From NCBI GenBank assembly GCA_964586175.1, contig CAZPGL010000039.1, forward strand, positions 1 through 18,967: DNA of 18,967 nt. The letters run 5' to 3'. Position 1 is the stretch's first letter. Each line of letters opens with the position of its first letter. Below the pieces are notes generated by a model, which saw only the letters and a program-made list of their open reading frames with translations, searched no databases and was not told the DNA's origin. The DNA comes from CAZPGL01 sp964586175. GTDB taxonomy: Bacteria > Actinomycetota > Acidimicrobiia > Acidimicrobiales > MedAcidi-G1. Below are positions 13,589 to 18,967 of the stretch, piece after piece. The position numbers were made by a program, and so were the translations under genes.

Positions 13589-15324
13589 TGCACGTCGTCG
13601 CCACCGCCGGCCACGTCGACCACGGCAAGTCCACCCTGGTCGAAGCGTTGACCGGCACCGACCCTGACCGGTTCGTCGAGGAGAAGGCCCGGGGCCTCAC
13701 CATCGATCTCGGGTTCGCGGCGACCACCCTTCCGTCTGGTGCCCCCCTGTCGCTGGTCGACGTGCCCGGCCACGTCCGGTTCATCAAGAACATGCTGGCC
13801 GGGGTGGGTGCCGTCGACGCCTGCCTTTTCGTCGTAGCTGCCACCGACGGCTGGAAGCCGCAGTCCGAGGAGCACCTTCGCATCCTCGAACTGCTCGGCG
13901 TCGGCCACGGCATCATCGCCTTGACCAAGGTCGGGATGTGCGAACCGGACCTGGTCGAGTTGGCCCAACTCGAGATCGAGGAGCAGGTGGCCGGCACCTT
14001 CCTCGACGGTGCTGCCGTCGTTCCCGTCGACGCCCCGACCGGTGTCGGGCTCGAGGACCTGCGCCGGGCTCTCGACGAGTTGGTGGCCGCCACGCCGGCC
14101 GCTGCCGACCACGACCGTCCCCGGCTGTGGATCGACCGGGCGTTCGCCGCCAAGGGGGCCGGCACCGTCGTGACCGGGACGTCCACCGGTGGCGTCCTCC
14201 GGGTCGACGACGAGTTGGTCGTGCAGCCCCGGGGAGCCAGGGTCCGGGTGCGGTCCCTGCAGAACCACCACGCCGAGCGCGCCGATCTGCCCCCGGGCAG
14301 CCGGTGCGCCGTGAACCTCGTGGGGGTGCACCACGACGAGGTGACCCGAGGCGACGTGCTGGTGCGCCCCGACCAGTGGCATCTCACGACGGTCGTCGAC
14401 GCTTCGCTGCACGTCCTCGACGGCCTCGACCATGCCGTGTCCCGGCGGGGCGCCCACGTCGTCTATCTGGGGGCCGGCGAGCATCCGGTGCGCATGCGCA
14501 TCCTCGGTCCCGACGCCATCCAGCCCGGCGGCGACGGGGCGGTGCGCATCTTCCTTCCCCACGCCCTGCCCCTGCTGCCCGGCGACCGCTTCGTGCTGCG
14601 TGAGAGCGGCCGGGCCGAAACGGTCGGTGGCGGCGAGATCCTGGACGTGGATCCCCGTGAGCGGGCGTCACAGGCCCGCCCCGACCGATCGGTCGACCGG
14701 GTGATCCGTGAGCGGGGCTGGGTCGGGGCCGACGAGCTCGAACGGCTCACCGGCGAACGGCGCGACCCCGATGTGGAGGGCTGGGTCGTCGACCCGGGTG
14801 CCCTGCACGACACGGTCACCGCCGTTCGGACGGCGCTGGAGGAGGCCGGTCCGTTGGGCCTGGACCTGGCCGGCCTCGACGATCACCAACGGGCGGTCGC
14901 CGGGCTGGTCGACGACGCCACGATCGACGCCGGAAGGCTCGTGTCGGCCGGAGTCGTCGATCCGCTCGCCGACCATCCCTTCGTGGCCCGGTTGGAGGCA
15001 TCACCGTTCGTGCCGCCGGCCCCCGACGGGGTCGATAGGGGTGAACTGCGGGAGTTGGTGCGGCGCGGCGACGTCGTCGAACAAGACGGCGTGTTCTTCG
15101 GCGCATCGGCGGTCGCCGCCGCCGGCCGTCTGGCCGCCCGCCTGCTGGCCGAGAACCCGGACGGGTTCACGGTTTCATCCTTCCGAGAGGCGGCGGGCAA
15201 CACCCGCAAGCACGCCATGCCGCTGCTGGCCCACCTCGACGGCACCGGGGTGACCCGGCGGCGCGGCGACCTCCGGATCGGCGGCCCCCGGCTCCCTGGG
15301 GCCGACGGGCCGGTCAGACGCTGA
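13588..15324 (+). CDS. selB: Selenocysteine-specific elongation factor
   Basis: The product has 578 residues, close to the family length of about 600. SelB carries Sec-tRNA to UGA codons that have a SECIS hairpin. G1 is GHVDHGKST (residues 8-16), G2 lies in RGLTIDLGF, and G3 is DVPGH (58-62). G4, normally (N/T)KxD, reads ALTKVGMCEPD: the Asp that reads guanine is replaced by Gly. EF-Tu-like domains follow (WIDRAFAAKGAGTVVTGT; FLPHALPLLPGDRFVLRE). The last part contains SelB-type winged-helix repeats, ending VSSFREAAGNTRKHAMPLLAHLD, which bind SECIS. Its 3' end overlaps that of the opposite whiB gene by 11 bases. Confidence 0.95.
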   Translation: MHVVATAGHVDHGKSTLVEALTGTDPDRFVEEKARGLTIDLGFAATTLPSGAPLSLVDVPGHVRFIKNMLAGVGAVDACLFVVAATDGWKPQSEEHLRILELLGVGHGIIALTKVGMCEPDLVELAQLEIEEQVAGTFLDGAAVVPVDAPTGVGLEDLRRALDELVAATPAAADHDRPRLWIDRAFAAKGAGTVVTGTSTGGVLRVDDELVVQPRGARVRVRSLQNHHAERADLPPGSRCAVNLVGVHHDEVTRGDVLVRPDQWHLTTVVDASLHVLDGLDHAVSRRGAHVVYLGAGEHPVRMRILGPDAIQPGGDGAVRIFLPHALPLLPGDRFVLRESGRAETVGGGEILDVDPRERASQARPDRSVDRVIRERGWVGADELERLTGERRDPDVEGWVVDPGALHDTVTAVRTALEEAGPLGLDLAGLDDHQRAVAGLVDDATIDAGRLVSAGVVDPLADHPFVARLEASPFVPPAPDGVDRGELRELVRRGDVVEQDGVFFGASAVAAAGRLAARLLAENPDGFTVSSFREAAGNTRKHAMPLLAHLDGTGVTRRRGDLRIGGPRLPGADGPVRR

Positions 15325-15574
15325 GCCCGATCAACTCCCGGCGTTCCGACTCGCTGGTACCTCCCCAGATGCCGTGGGTCTCACGGATCTGGACCGCGTA
15401 CTCGAGGCACATCTGGGCCACGGTGCAGCGGGAGCAGATGGCCTTGGCCCGTGCCTCCCGCCGGCGCTTCTCGTCACGCCGTTCGCTGTGGGGCGGCGGA
15501 AAGAACTCCTGCCCCTGCGGCCCGCGGCAGGCCGCCTTGCCCTGCCACTCCTGGTAGGTGAGCTTGCCAGCCAC
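15314..15574 (-). CDS. WhiB-like [4Fe-4S] transcription factor
   Basis: The product has 86 residues from GTG 15574, chosen because AGGGGTGAT (anti-16S-like) lies just upstream; the frame runs open further but without a signal. The four cluster cysteines are present: one in KAACRGPQG, then about 30 residues later CSRCTVAQMC. They are followed by the WhiB turn GIWGGTSESERR. This family is restricted to Actinobacteria and their phages; members bind an Fe-S cluster and usually act with the primary sigma factor. The C-terminus after the turn is short (ELIGLSV) with no AT-hook. A close match to WhiB2/WhmD or another subclass cannot be fixed here. Confidence 0.95.
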   Translation of the reverse strand: MAGKLTYQEWQGKAACRGPQGQEFFPPPHSERRDEKRRREARAKAICSRCTVAQMCLEYAVQIRETHGIWGGTSESERRELIGLSV

Positions 15575-15603
15575 TCCATCACCCCTGTGTTGTCCGTGGC
15601 TCG

Positions 15604-15633
15604 AACCTAGAACCGGTCCGGCACGGCCCACAA
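15604..15633 (-). promoter_or_regulatory. Candidate promoter of the whiB-like gene
   Basis: Minus strand: TTGTGG (15633-15628), an 18-base spacer, then TAGGTT (15609-15604). The leader would be about 25 bases and contain the AGGGGTGAT site. Confidence 0.5.
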
Positions 15634-15641
15634 GGGGAAAT

Positions 15642-15661
15642 CAGGGCAATGACGCGCCCTG
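15642..15661. terminator. Hairpin after nfeD
   Basis: CAGGGC-n8-GCCCTG lies 8 bases past the nfeD stop on the minus strand and is followed by ATTTCCCCTT. Moderate terminator candidate. Confidence 0.4.
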
Positions 15662-15669
15662 TGTGGGAA

Positions 15670-16956
15670 TCAGGTGTCGGACGACCGCTCTCGGTAGTCG
15701 CGGGCTCCGCCCTCCTCGGGCTCGACTTCCAGCCACAGACCCTCGACACCCACCACACGGACGGGCGCACCGGCCGGCACCGGGGTGGCACGGTTGGTGC
15801 GGGCCCGCCACACGGCGTCACGCACGGTGACCGTGCCGTTGGGTCCGAGCGCGTCCACGGCCCGACCCATCTCGCCGATCATCCACTCACGGCCGATGGT
15901 GGGGGTCGAGAAGCGGGTGCGGACCATGGCCGGCATGCCCGCCGCCATGGCGGCGACGGTGCCGACGATGCCGACCAGGATGGTGATCCAGGACACGGGC
16001 GTGCCGTCGAACAGGAACAACGACCCGGACACCAGCGCCGTGGTGCCGATGACCGTCCACGCACGCGGCACCCCGGTCTGGATGTCGACGGCGTAACCGA
16101 AGAACGCCACCACGAGCAGCGCCACCGCCCACCATCGGGCCGGCAGGACCGCCACGCCATAGGAACCGAACAGCAGGCACCCGGCCCCGATGACTCCGGC
16201 GATGCCGACGCCGGCGGTGAACAACTCGAAGACCAACAACCCGAACGCCACCAGCAGCAACAGGTAGGCCACGGCCGGGCTGGCCACTGTGTGGAAGAAC
16301 TGGTCGACGACATCGAGCTTCGAGAACCGGGTGCGGGTGACCGGCTCCACGGTGGGCTGGTCACCCGACTCGTCGGTGCGGACCTCGAAGCCGTCGAGGC
16401 CGACCAACTGGGCCAGCAGCACCGGCGCCTCGCGGGCCAGGCCGCGGCCGACGGCCTCGTCGAACCCGACGGTGTCGCTGACCAGGTCGGTGTCGGCCGA
16501 CAGCCCGAACGGGGCATCGAATCCGTCGCCGAGCACCGACCGTCCCATGGCGCCCAGACGGGCCCCCGGGGCGATGCCGACGTCGTCGGCCAGCCCGACC
16601 AGCTGGGCGACCGGACCGGTCGCCCGAGCTCCCGAGGGTCCGACCCAGAACGAGATGGGCACCGGCGATCGCTCGATGGCCGCAGCCAGGTCCCGGAGCA
16701 CTCCGTCATCGACCACGGCACCGGTGCTGTTGACCTGGAACACCACGGCAACCGTGTCGTGCGGGTCGATGCCGGCCAGGACGCCGGCCATCATGTCGGT
16801 CAGGACCGGGTCGAGCAGGCCGCTGACCTCGACGACCTCGACCACCGGGTCGACGCCGTGGTGCTCGGCATGGGCGGGTGTCGGGCCGACCAGAGCCGCC
16901 ACGGCCAAGGTCGCCAACAGGCCGGCGGTGACGATGCGCAGGAGACGGGAAAGCAC
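15670..16956 (-). CDS. nfeD: Long NfeD-family membrane protein with degenerate ClpP-like domain
   Basis: The product has 428 residues, GTG start at 16956 with GAGG 8 bases upstream. Order: signal/first helix (residues 1 to about 29, ending PAHA), a ClpP-crotonase-like extracytoplasmic domain (about 35-185), about five membrane helices (about 225-350, from YLLLLVAFGLLVFELF), and a C-terminal NfeD OB-fold (about 365-415: IGEMGRAVDALGPNGTVTV ... VRVVGVEGLWLEVEP). Long NfeD proteins normally accompany stomatin-like proteins and can be Ser/Lys proteases. Here the GARAASAG nucleophile motif reads GARATGPVA, and no lysine stands at the dyad position, so proteolysis is doubtful. No stomatin gene is adjacent. 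It lies 63 bases after the STAS gene with its own -10 candidate. Confidence 0.88.
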   Translation of the reverse strand: MLSRLLRIVTAGLLATLAVAALVGPTPAHAEHHGVDPVVEVVEVSGLLDPVLTDMMAGVLAGIDPHDTVAVVFQVNSTGAVVDDGVLRDLAAAIERSPVPISFWVGPSGARATGPVAQLVGLADDVGIAPGARLGAMGRSVLGDGFDAPFGLSADTDLVSDTVGFDEAVGRGLAREAPVLLAQLVGLDGFEVRTDESGDQPTVEPVTRTRFSKLDVVDQFFHTVASPAVAYLLLLVAFGLLVFELFTAGVGIAGVIGAGCLLFGSYGVAVLPARWWAVALLVVAFFGYAVDIQTGVPRAWTVIGTTALVSGSLFLFDGTPVSWITILVGIVGTVAAMAAGMPAMVRTRFSTPTIGREWMIGEMGRAVDALGPNGTVTVRDAVWRARTNRATPVPAGAPVRVVGVEGLWLEVEPEEGGARDYRERSSDT

Positions 16957-16992
16957 GACGGGAACCTCGACCGGCGGTGAACGGGCCCGGCA

Positions 16993-16998
16993 AGCGTA
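16993..16998 (-). promoter_or_regulatory. -10 box TACGCT for nfeD
   Basis: TACGCT on the minus strand lies 36 bases before GTG 16956, leaving a short leader that contains the GAGG site. Confidence 0.4.
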
Positions 16999-17019
16999 CG
17001 GCCTACCGGGCGGCGGCGG

Positions 17020-17367
17020 TCAGACGGCGTCGGGATCTCCGAGGGCGGCCACCGCCTCGTCGACGGTTTCGCGCACCGGCACGATGCGGTCGAAGCCCGT
17101 GGTGTGCAACAGACGGGTGAGCGCAGGTCGGTTGCAGGCCACGGCCACGTCGCCGTCGTTCTCACGGGCCCGACGGATACCGCCGATGAGGGCCCCGAGG
17201 CCCGCCGAATCCATGAACGGAACGTCGGACAACTCGATGAGGATGAACCGGTACTGCGCCAGGTCGGTCAGGGCCTCACGGAACTGGGCCACCGTGTAGG
17301 CGTCGAGTTCTCCCGATGGGCGGCACGACACATACCCGTCATGATGTTCGACGGCGATCTCCAACAA
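17020..17367 (-). CDS. STAS-domain anti-sigma factor antagonist
   Basis: The product has 115 residues from a TTG at 17367, chosen because CAGGAG lies 6 bases upstream and the protein then begins LLEIAVEHHDGYVSCRPSGE; the ORF runs longer but not with family-like sequence. It is a single STAS domain of the SpoIIAA/RsbV type: GELDAYTVAQFREAL, ILIELSDVPFMDSAGLGALIGG and VAVACNRPALTRLLHTTGF. The serine in DSAGL is the usual phosphorylation site for a partner anti-sigma kinase; unphosphorylated protein would free a sigma factor. No kinase or phosphatase gene is beside it, but a receiver gene is divergent (121-base gap) and a sigma factor opens the window. Confidence 0.93.
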   Translation of the reverse strand: MLEIAVEHHDGYVSCRPSGELDAYTVAQFREALTDLAQYRFILIELSDVPFMDSAGLGALIGGIRRARENDGDVAVACNRPALTRLLHTTGFDRIVPVRETVDEAVAALGDPDAV

Positions 17368-17404
17368 CGCGTGCTCCTGTGCTCTCTCGGGGGCTCGTCC
17401 ACGG

Positions 17405-17410
17405 ATCGTA
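17405..17410 (-). promoter_or_regulatory. -10 box TACGAT for the STAS gene
   Basis: TACGAT on the minus strand lies 37 bases before the proposed TTG start, upstream of the CAGGAG site. No convincing -35. Confidence 0.35.
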
Positions 17411-17473
17411 GACGGGTCGGCGGGCGTCCGGGGGCGCGACCACCGCAGCGACCAACCGCCACAGCCCGGCAGG

Positions 17474-17479
17474 TACGCT
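17474..17479 (+). promoter_or_regulatory. -10 box TACGCT for the receiver gene
   Basis: TACGCT ends 9 bases before ATG 17489 and no Shine-Dalgarno is present, similar to selA. Confidence 0.5.
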
Positions 17480-17488
17480 CCTGAGACC

Positions 17489-17857
17489 ATGAGTGCCCTG
17501 CCTCTCGCCCTGCTGGCCACCGACGCCGACCACCTCCACGACGAGGTCGAGGCGGCCATCGGCGGTGGCCACCGGGTGGTGCGGGTGCACACCGGAAACG
17601 CCGTACTGGCCGCCGTTCACGAACACGACCCCGACCTCGTCGTGCTCGATCTCCAGATCGGCAACATGGGTGGCATGGCCACGTGCCTCGATCTTCGGCT
17701 CGAGCAGCGGGCCGGCCGGATCCCCGACCAACGGGTCGTGATGCTGCTCGACCGCCAGGCCGACGAGTTCCTGGCCCAACGAGCGGAGGCCGACGCCTGG
17801 GTGGTCAAGCCCATCGACCCACTGGCTCTGCGCCGGCTGGTCACCGCCCCCGACTGA
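17489..17857 (+). CDS. Single-domain response regulator receiver (CheY-like)
   Basis: The product has 122 residues, one receiver domain with no output domain. The acidic pocket is D12/D14 (LATDADHL), the phosphoacceptor is D54 (LVVLDLQIGNMGGM), and the Lys-Pro pair is K107-P108 (AWVVKPIDPLAL). The usual switch Thr/Ser position reads VVMLLDR, so the activation switch may differ. It could signal by protein contact, for example in a phosphorelay or to the divergent STAS protein; this is inferred only from position. No histidine kinase is in the window. It ends 65 bases before tRNA-Pro on the same strand. Confidence 0.9.
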   Translation: MSALPLALLATDADHLHDEVEAAIGGGHRVVRVHTGNAVLAAVHEHDPDLVVLDLQIGNMGGMATCLDLRLEQRAGRIPDQRVVMLLDRQADEFLAQRAEADAWVVKPIDPLALRRLVTAPD

Positions 17858-17903
17858 ACCGGTTCTGCCCGCACGGGCCGAACCGATCCCTCGGGCTTGC
17901 CGG

Positions 17904-17909
17904 TACCCT
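17904..17909 (+). promoter_or_regulatory. -10 box TACCCT for tRNA-Pro
   Basis: TACCCT ends 13 bases before the mature tRNA 5' end. This allows a transcription start a few bases upstream of the tRNA. Confidence 0.45.
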
Positions 17910-17922
17910 TTGCGGTTCTACA

Positions 17923-17999
17923 CGGGTAGTGGCGCAGGTTGGTAGCGCGCCTCGTTCGGGACGAGGAGGTCGTGGGTTCAAATCCCGCCTACCCGACCA
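17923..17999 (+). tRNA. tRNA-Pro(CGG)
   Basis: A full cloverleaf of 77 bases. The acceptor stem is CGGGTAG/CTACCCG, followed by the discriminator A and an encoded CCA. The D stem is GCGC/GCGC. The anticodon stem is CCTCG/CGAGG with loop TTCGGGA, anticodon CGG at 17957-17959. The variable loop is AGGTC, and the T arm is GTGGG-TTCAAAT-CCCGC. It reads CCG proline codons. A bounded element begins at the base after CCA. Confidence 0.97.
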
Positions 18000-18016
18000 T
18001 GGGGTCTCGGCAGGTT
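18000..18016 (+). repeat. Left terminal inverted repeat
   Basis: TGGGGTCTCGGCAGGTT begins at the base after the tRNA CCA and matches the right end exactly over 17 bases. Confidence 0.8.
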
Positions 18017-18027
18017 ATTGAAAACGG

Positions 18028-18038
18028 CTCGGCAGGTT
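18028..18038 (+). repeat. Subterminal copy of the end motif
   Basis: CTCGGCAGGTT repeats the inner 11 bases of the left end (18006-18016) exactly 22 bases further in, two helical turns. This suggests a second protein-binding site at the left end only. Confidence 0.6.
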
Positions 18039-18121
18039 TCGACCACGACGAGTGACCGGACCGGGGTCGACTGGCGCTCTTGAACGAGCTCTTGGTGCCG
18101 GTGTCTGCTGCATGCCGATGA

Positions 18122-18143
18122 CCGTCCGGGGCTTCTTGGACGG
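18122..18143. other. Hairpin in the left arm of the element
   Basis: CCGTCC-n10-GGACGG. The left arm of the element (18017-18215) otherwise holds no gene I can support. A 62-codon plus-strand ORF here runs into the 94-bp repeat and looks spurious. Confidence 0.4.
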
Positions 18144-18215
18144 TGCACGCATTTCGGCGCTGGAAGGCCGCGAACCCTTTACGTTTCCGGAGCAGCTGCA
18201 AACAAAGACACTCAG

Positions 18216-18309
18216 TGGCAGAAACGTTTCGATCCGGTAGCCGCCGGAGTGACCTTCGATTAGGCAGCCACGGAGGTGACACACCCAGTCAGCAGCCTGG
18301 AGGCCCTTC
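18216..18309 (+). repeat. 94-bp structured direct repeat, copy 1
   Basis: Identical to copy 2 (18662-18755) at 90 of 94 positions with no gap. Differences are at 18258, 18260, 18287 and 18289. It contains the palindrome GAAACGTTTC (18221-18230), a hairpin TCCGG-TAGCCG-CCGGA (18233-18248) and GGTG-ACA-CACC (18275-18285). Its 3' end overlaps a hairpin with a T-tail just before the membrane protein gene. Candidate structured RNA, leader or binding site. Confidence 0.85.
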
Positions 18310-18317
18310 GGCCTTTT
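18301..18317 (+). terminator. Terminator-like hairpin closing repeat copy 1
   Basis: AGGCC-CTTC-GGCCT followed by TTTCT, 20 bases before the GTG of the small membrane protein. It could end a small RNA or act as an attenuator for the gene. Confidence 0.55.
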
Positions 18318-18337
18318 CTGTTGGGCGGGGACGTAAC

Positions 18338-18652
18338 GTGGGAGCCGTGGAACCAAGAGAACTCGACAAACCTTCTGTAGCTTCGCTCGTTCTTTTACTC
18401 TTCGCATTTGCTTGTGCACTCATACCGATGGCCGCCGAAGGGCCAGCGAGTTTTTTTTACGCTTTTCTTTTTTTCTACGCAACCAGTGGGGTGTGCGGGG
18501 TTTTGGGCTTGTGGCGAGTCGCAAAGAATCCTCGTTTGCGAGGAAAAGGCTTCGCCATCGCAACACTCCTCTTTGGCAACCCGATAGCAATTTTTGTCCT
18601 CGGCGTGGCTCTCTACGGTACTTTGGGCGAGTTAAACGGCGGCTGCTGCTAG
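18338..18652 (+). CDS. Small membrane protein carried by the element
   Basis: The product has 104 residues from GTG 18338, which has GGGCGGGG 7 bases upstream; GTG 18347 is the alternative. Three hydrophobic segments are visible: ASLVLLLFAFACALIPMAA, SFFYAFLFFYATSGVCGVLG, and IATLLFGNPIAIFVLGVALY. A basic loop KNPRLRGKGF lies between the second and third. The loop and third helix loosely resemble small DUF4190-like membrane proteins; function is unknown. GC is about 53% by my count over 18361-18650, against about 70% nearby, with T8 and T7 runs inside the gene, so it appears foreign. It lies between the two 94-bp repeats and ends 9 bases before copy 2. Confidence 0.65.
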   Translation: MGAVEPRELDKPSVASLVLLLFAFACALIPMAAEGPASFFYAFLFFYATSGVCGVLGLWRVAKNPRLRGKGFAIATLLFGNPIAIFVLGVALYGTLGELNGGCC

Positions 18653-18661
18653 AGGACCGAC

Positions 18662-18755
18662 TGGCAGAAACGTTTCGATCCGGTAGCCGCCGGAGTGACC
18701 TTCAAGTAGGCAGCCACGGAGGTGACACACCCTGACAGCAGCCTGGAGGCCCTTC
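18662..18755 (+). repeat. 94-bp structured direct repeat, copy 2
   Basis: The same 94-base unit as copy 1, same orientation, 446 bases downstream. It begins 9 bases after the membrane protein stop codon and is followed by its own, different terminator-like hairpin at 18759. Confidence 0.85.
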
Positions 18756-18758
18756 TGA

Positions 18759-18780
18759 CCGTCCGGCTGACGGATTTTCA
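18759..18780 (+). terminator. Terminator-like hairpin after repeat copy 2
   Basis: CCGTC-CGGCT-GACGG followed by ATTTTCA. The remaining 18781-18896 holds no supported gene, only weak dyads such as GGGAT/ATCCC (about 18820-18858). Confidence 0.5.
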
Positions 18781-18896
18781 TTTCGATTGGCCCGCTTACC
18801 CCTCGTGGCCGGACCCGTCTGGGATAGATCTGGCGTTTCGCTGGGACAGATCCCGGACCCGCAGCTCGAATACCCCTCACACGCTGGGCAAACACA

Positions 18897-18913
18897 AACC
18901 TGCCGAGACCCCA
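18897..18913 (-). repeat. Right terminal inverted repeat
   Basis: AACCTGCCGAGACCCCA is the exact reverse complement of 18000-18016. Beyond it, 18914-18967 continues outside the element with CCA and a CCGC/GCGG dyad (18930-18944). No gene can be called before the window ends. Confidence 0.8.
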
Positions 18914-18967
18914 CCATCTCCACCGCTGTTTCGGCGGAGGATCCAGGCTTCTTCGAGTGGCCACCGG

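Larger units (their letters stand above)
18000..18913. mobile_element. 914-bp element with terminal inverted repeats, inserted at the 3' end of tRNA-Pro
   Basis: The ends TGGGGTCTCGGCAGGTT (18000-18016) and its exact reverse complement (18897-18913) form 17-bp perfect inverted repeats starting TG and ending CA. CCA flanks both sides (17997-17999 and 18914-18916); this could be a 3-bp target duplication, although the left copy is also the tRNA CCA. No transposase or integrase reading frame is recognisable, so it would be non-autonomous or decayed. Contents: unassigned sequence with an extra end motif and a hairpin (18017-18215), a 94-bp repeat, a small membrane protein gene, a second 94-bp repeat, and about 140 bases of unassigned sequence with a terminator-like hairpin. 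TG...CA ends with a 3-bp duplication recall IS3-like elements, but that is only suggestive. Confidence 0.6.

Noticed and set aside
17923..17999. tRNA-Sec, expected because selA and selB are nearby
   Set aside because: The anticodon is CGG and the variable arm is short (5 bases), so it is tRNA-Pro rather than the long-armed tRNA-Sec with UCA.
18052..18240. 62-codon plus-strand ORF in the left arm of the element
   Set aside because: No ribosome binding site, no recognisable domain, and it ends inside the 94-bp repeat.
18190..18330. Integron attC site around the first 94-bp repeat (GTTGGGC at 18320-18326 fits GTTRRRY)
   Set aside because: No matching RYYYAAC partner lies at the other end of the repeat, and the repeat is not one long imperfect palindrome. 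The other GTTRRRY-like word (GTTAAAC near 18630) lies inside the membrane protein gene.
18015..18419. Long minus-strand reading frame across repeat copy 1 (and a similar one at 18632-18964 across copy 2)
   Set aside because: They share near-identical peptides only because they read the repeated DNA. All four base differences between copies change amino acids, and composition is Arg/Pro-rich as in shadow frames.
18795..18815. Second copy of the tRNA 3' end (attR) near CCCGCTTACCCCTC
   Set aside because: Only about 11 of 14 bases match the tRNA segment, and it lies inside the inverted repeats, so it is not convincing as an integrase attachment site.

Overview
The window is high-GC DNA (about 70% in the coding sections I counted) with a gene set typical of Actinomycetota: a WhiB-like protein, an orphan GlnR-type regulator next to glutamine synthetase, an STAS anti-sigma antagonist, and many genes with a TANNNT box only 6-9 bases before the start codon and no Shine-Dalgarno (leaderless transcripts). 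The mixture, including selA-selB, suggests Acidimicrobiia or a related deep actinobacterial lineage. That placement is inference, because no rRNA is present.

Layout. 1-346: start of a sigma-70 factor (minus strand, runs off the edge). 539-2703: nadE and a translationally coupled unknown protein. 2806-3453: exported charged-repeat protein with a possible RBS-sequestering leader. 3636-6924: nitrogen cluster, with a class II glutamine synthetase (minus) divergent from a class I-alpha glutamine synthetase and glnR (plus), separated by an array of GlnR-like boxes with an 11-base period. 6931-7010: two tandem hairpins with the same tip and different, self-complementary arms. 7010-9177 (minus): small membrane protein, RidA, and a condensed molybdenum-hydroxylase-like fusion. 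9210-10082: Tat lipoprotein with a thioredoxin-like cysteine motif. 10101-11704: an A-type Fe-S carrier and an Mrp ATPase. 11711-12247: FxsA. 12311-15324: selA-selB, the selenocysteine insertion machinery. 15314-17857: WhiB, NfeD, an STAS protein and a single-domain receiver. 17923-17999: tRNA-Pro(CGG).

The last kilobase differs from the rest. Directly after the encoded CCA of tRNA-Pro lies a 914-bp element (18000-18913) bounded by 17-bp perfect inverted repeats (TGGGG...CCCCA) and flanked by CCA on both sides. It has no recognisable transposase. It carries a roughly 53% GC gene for a small membrane protein between two 94-bp direct repeats (90/94 identical). Each repeat is followed by a terminator-like hairpin with a T-rich tail, so the repeats look like structured RNA or cis-regulatory units. 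This is the best candidate here for something undescribed.

The housekeeping genes show two themes: nitrogen assimilation (two glutamine synthetases with their regulator, plus ammonia- or glutamine-dependent NAD synthesis) and Fe-S, molybdenum and selenium biochemistry (Mrp, A-type carrier, [2Fe-2S]/Mo-like fusion, SelA/SelB). Convergent gene pairs are packed tightly, often with a compact hairpin at the junction.
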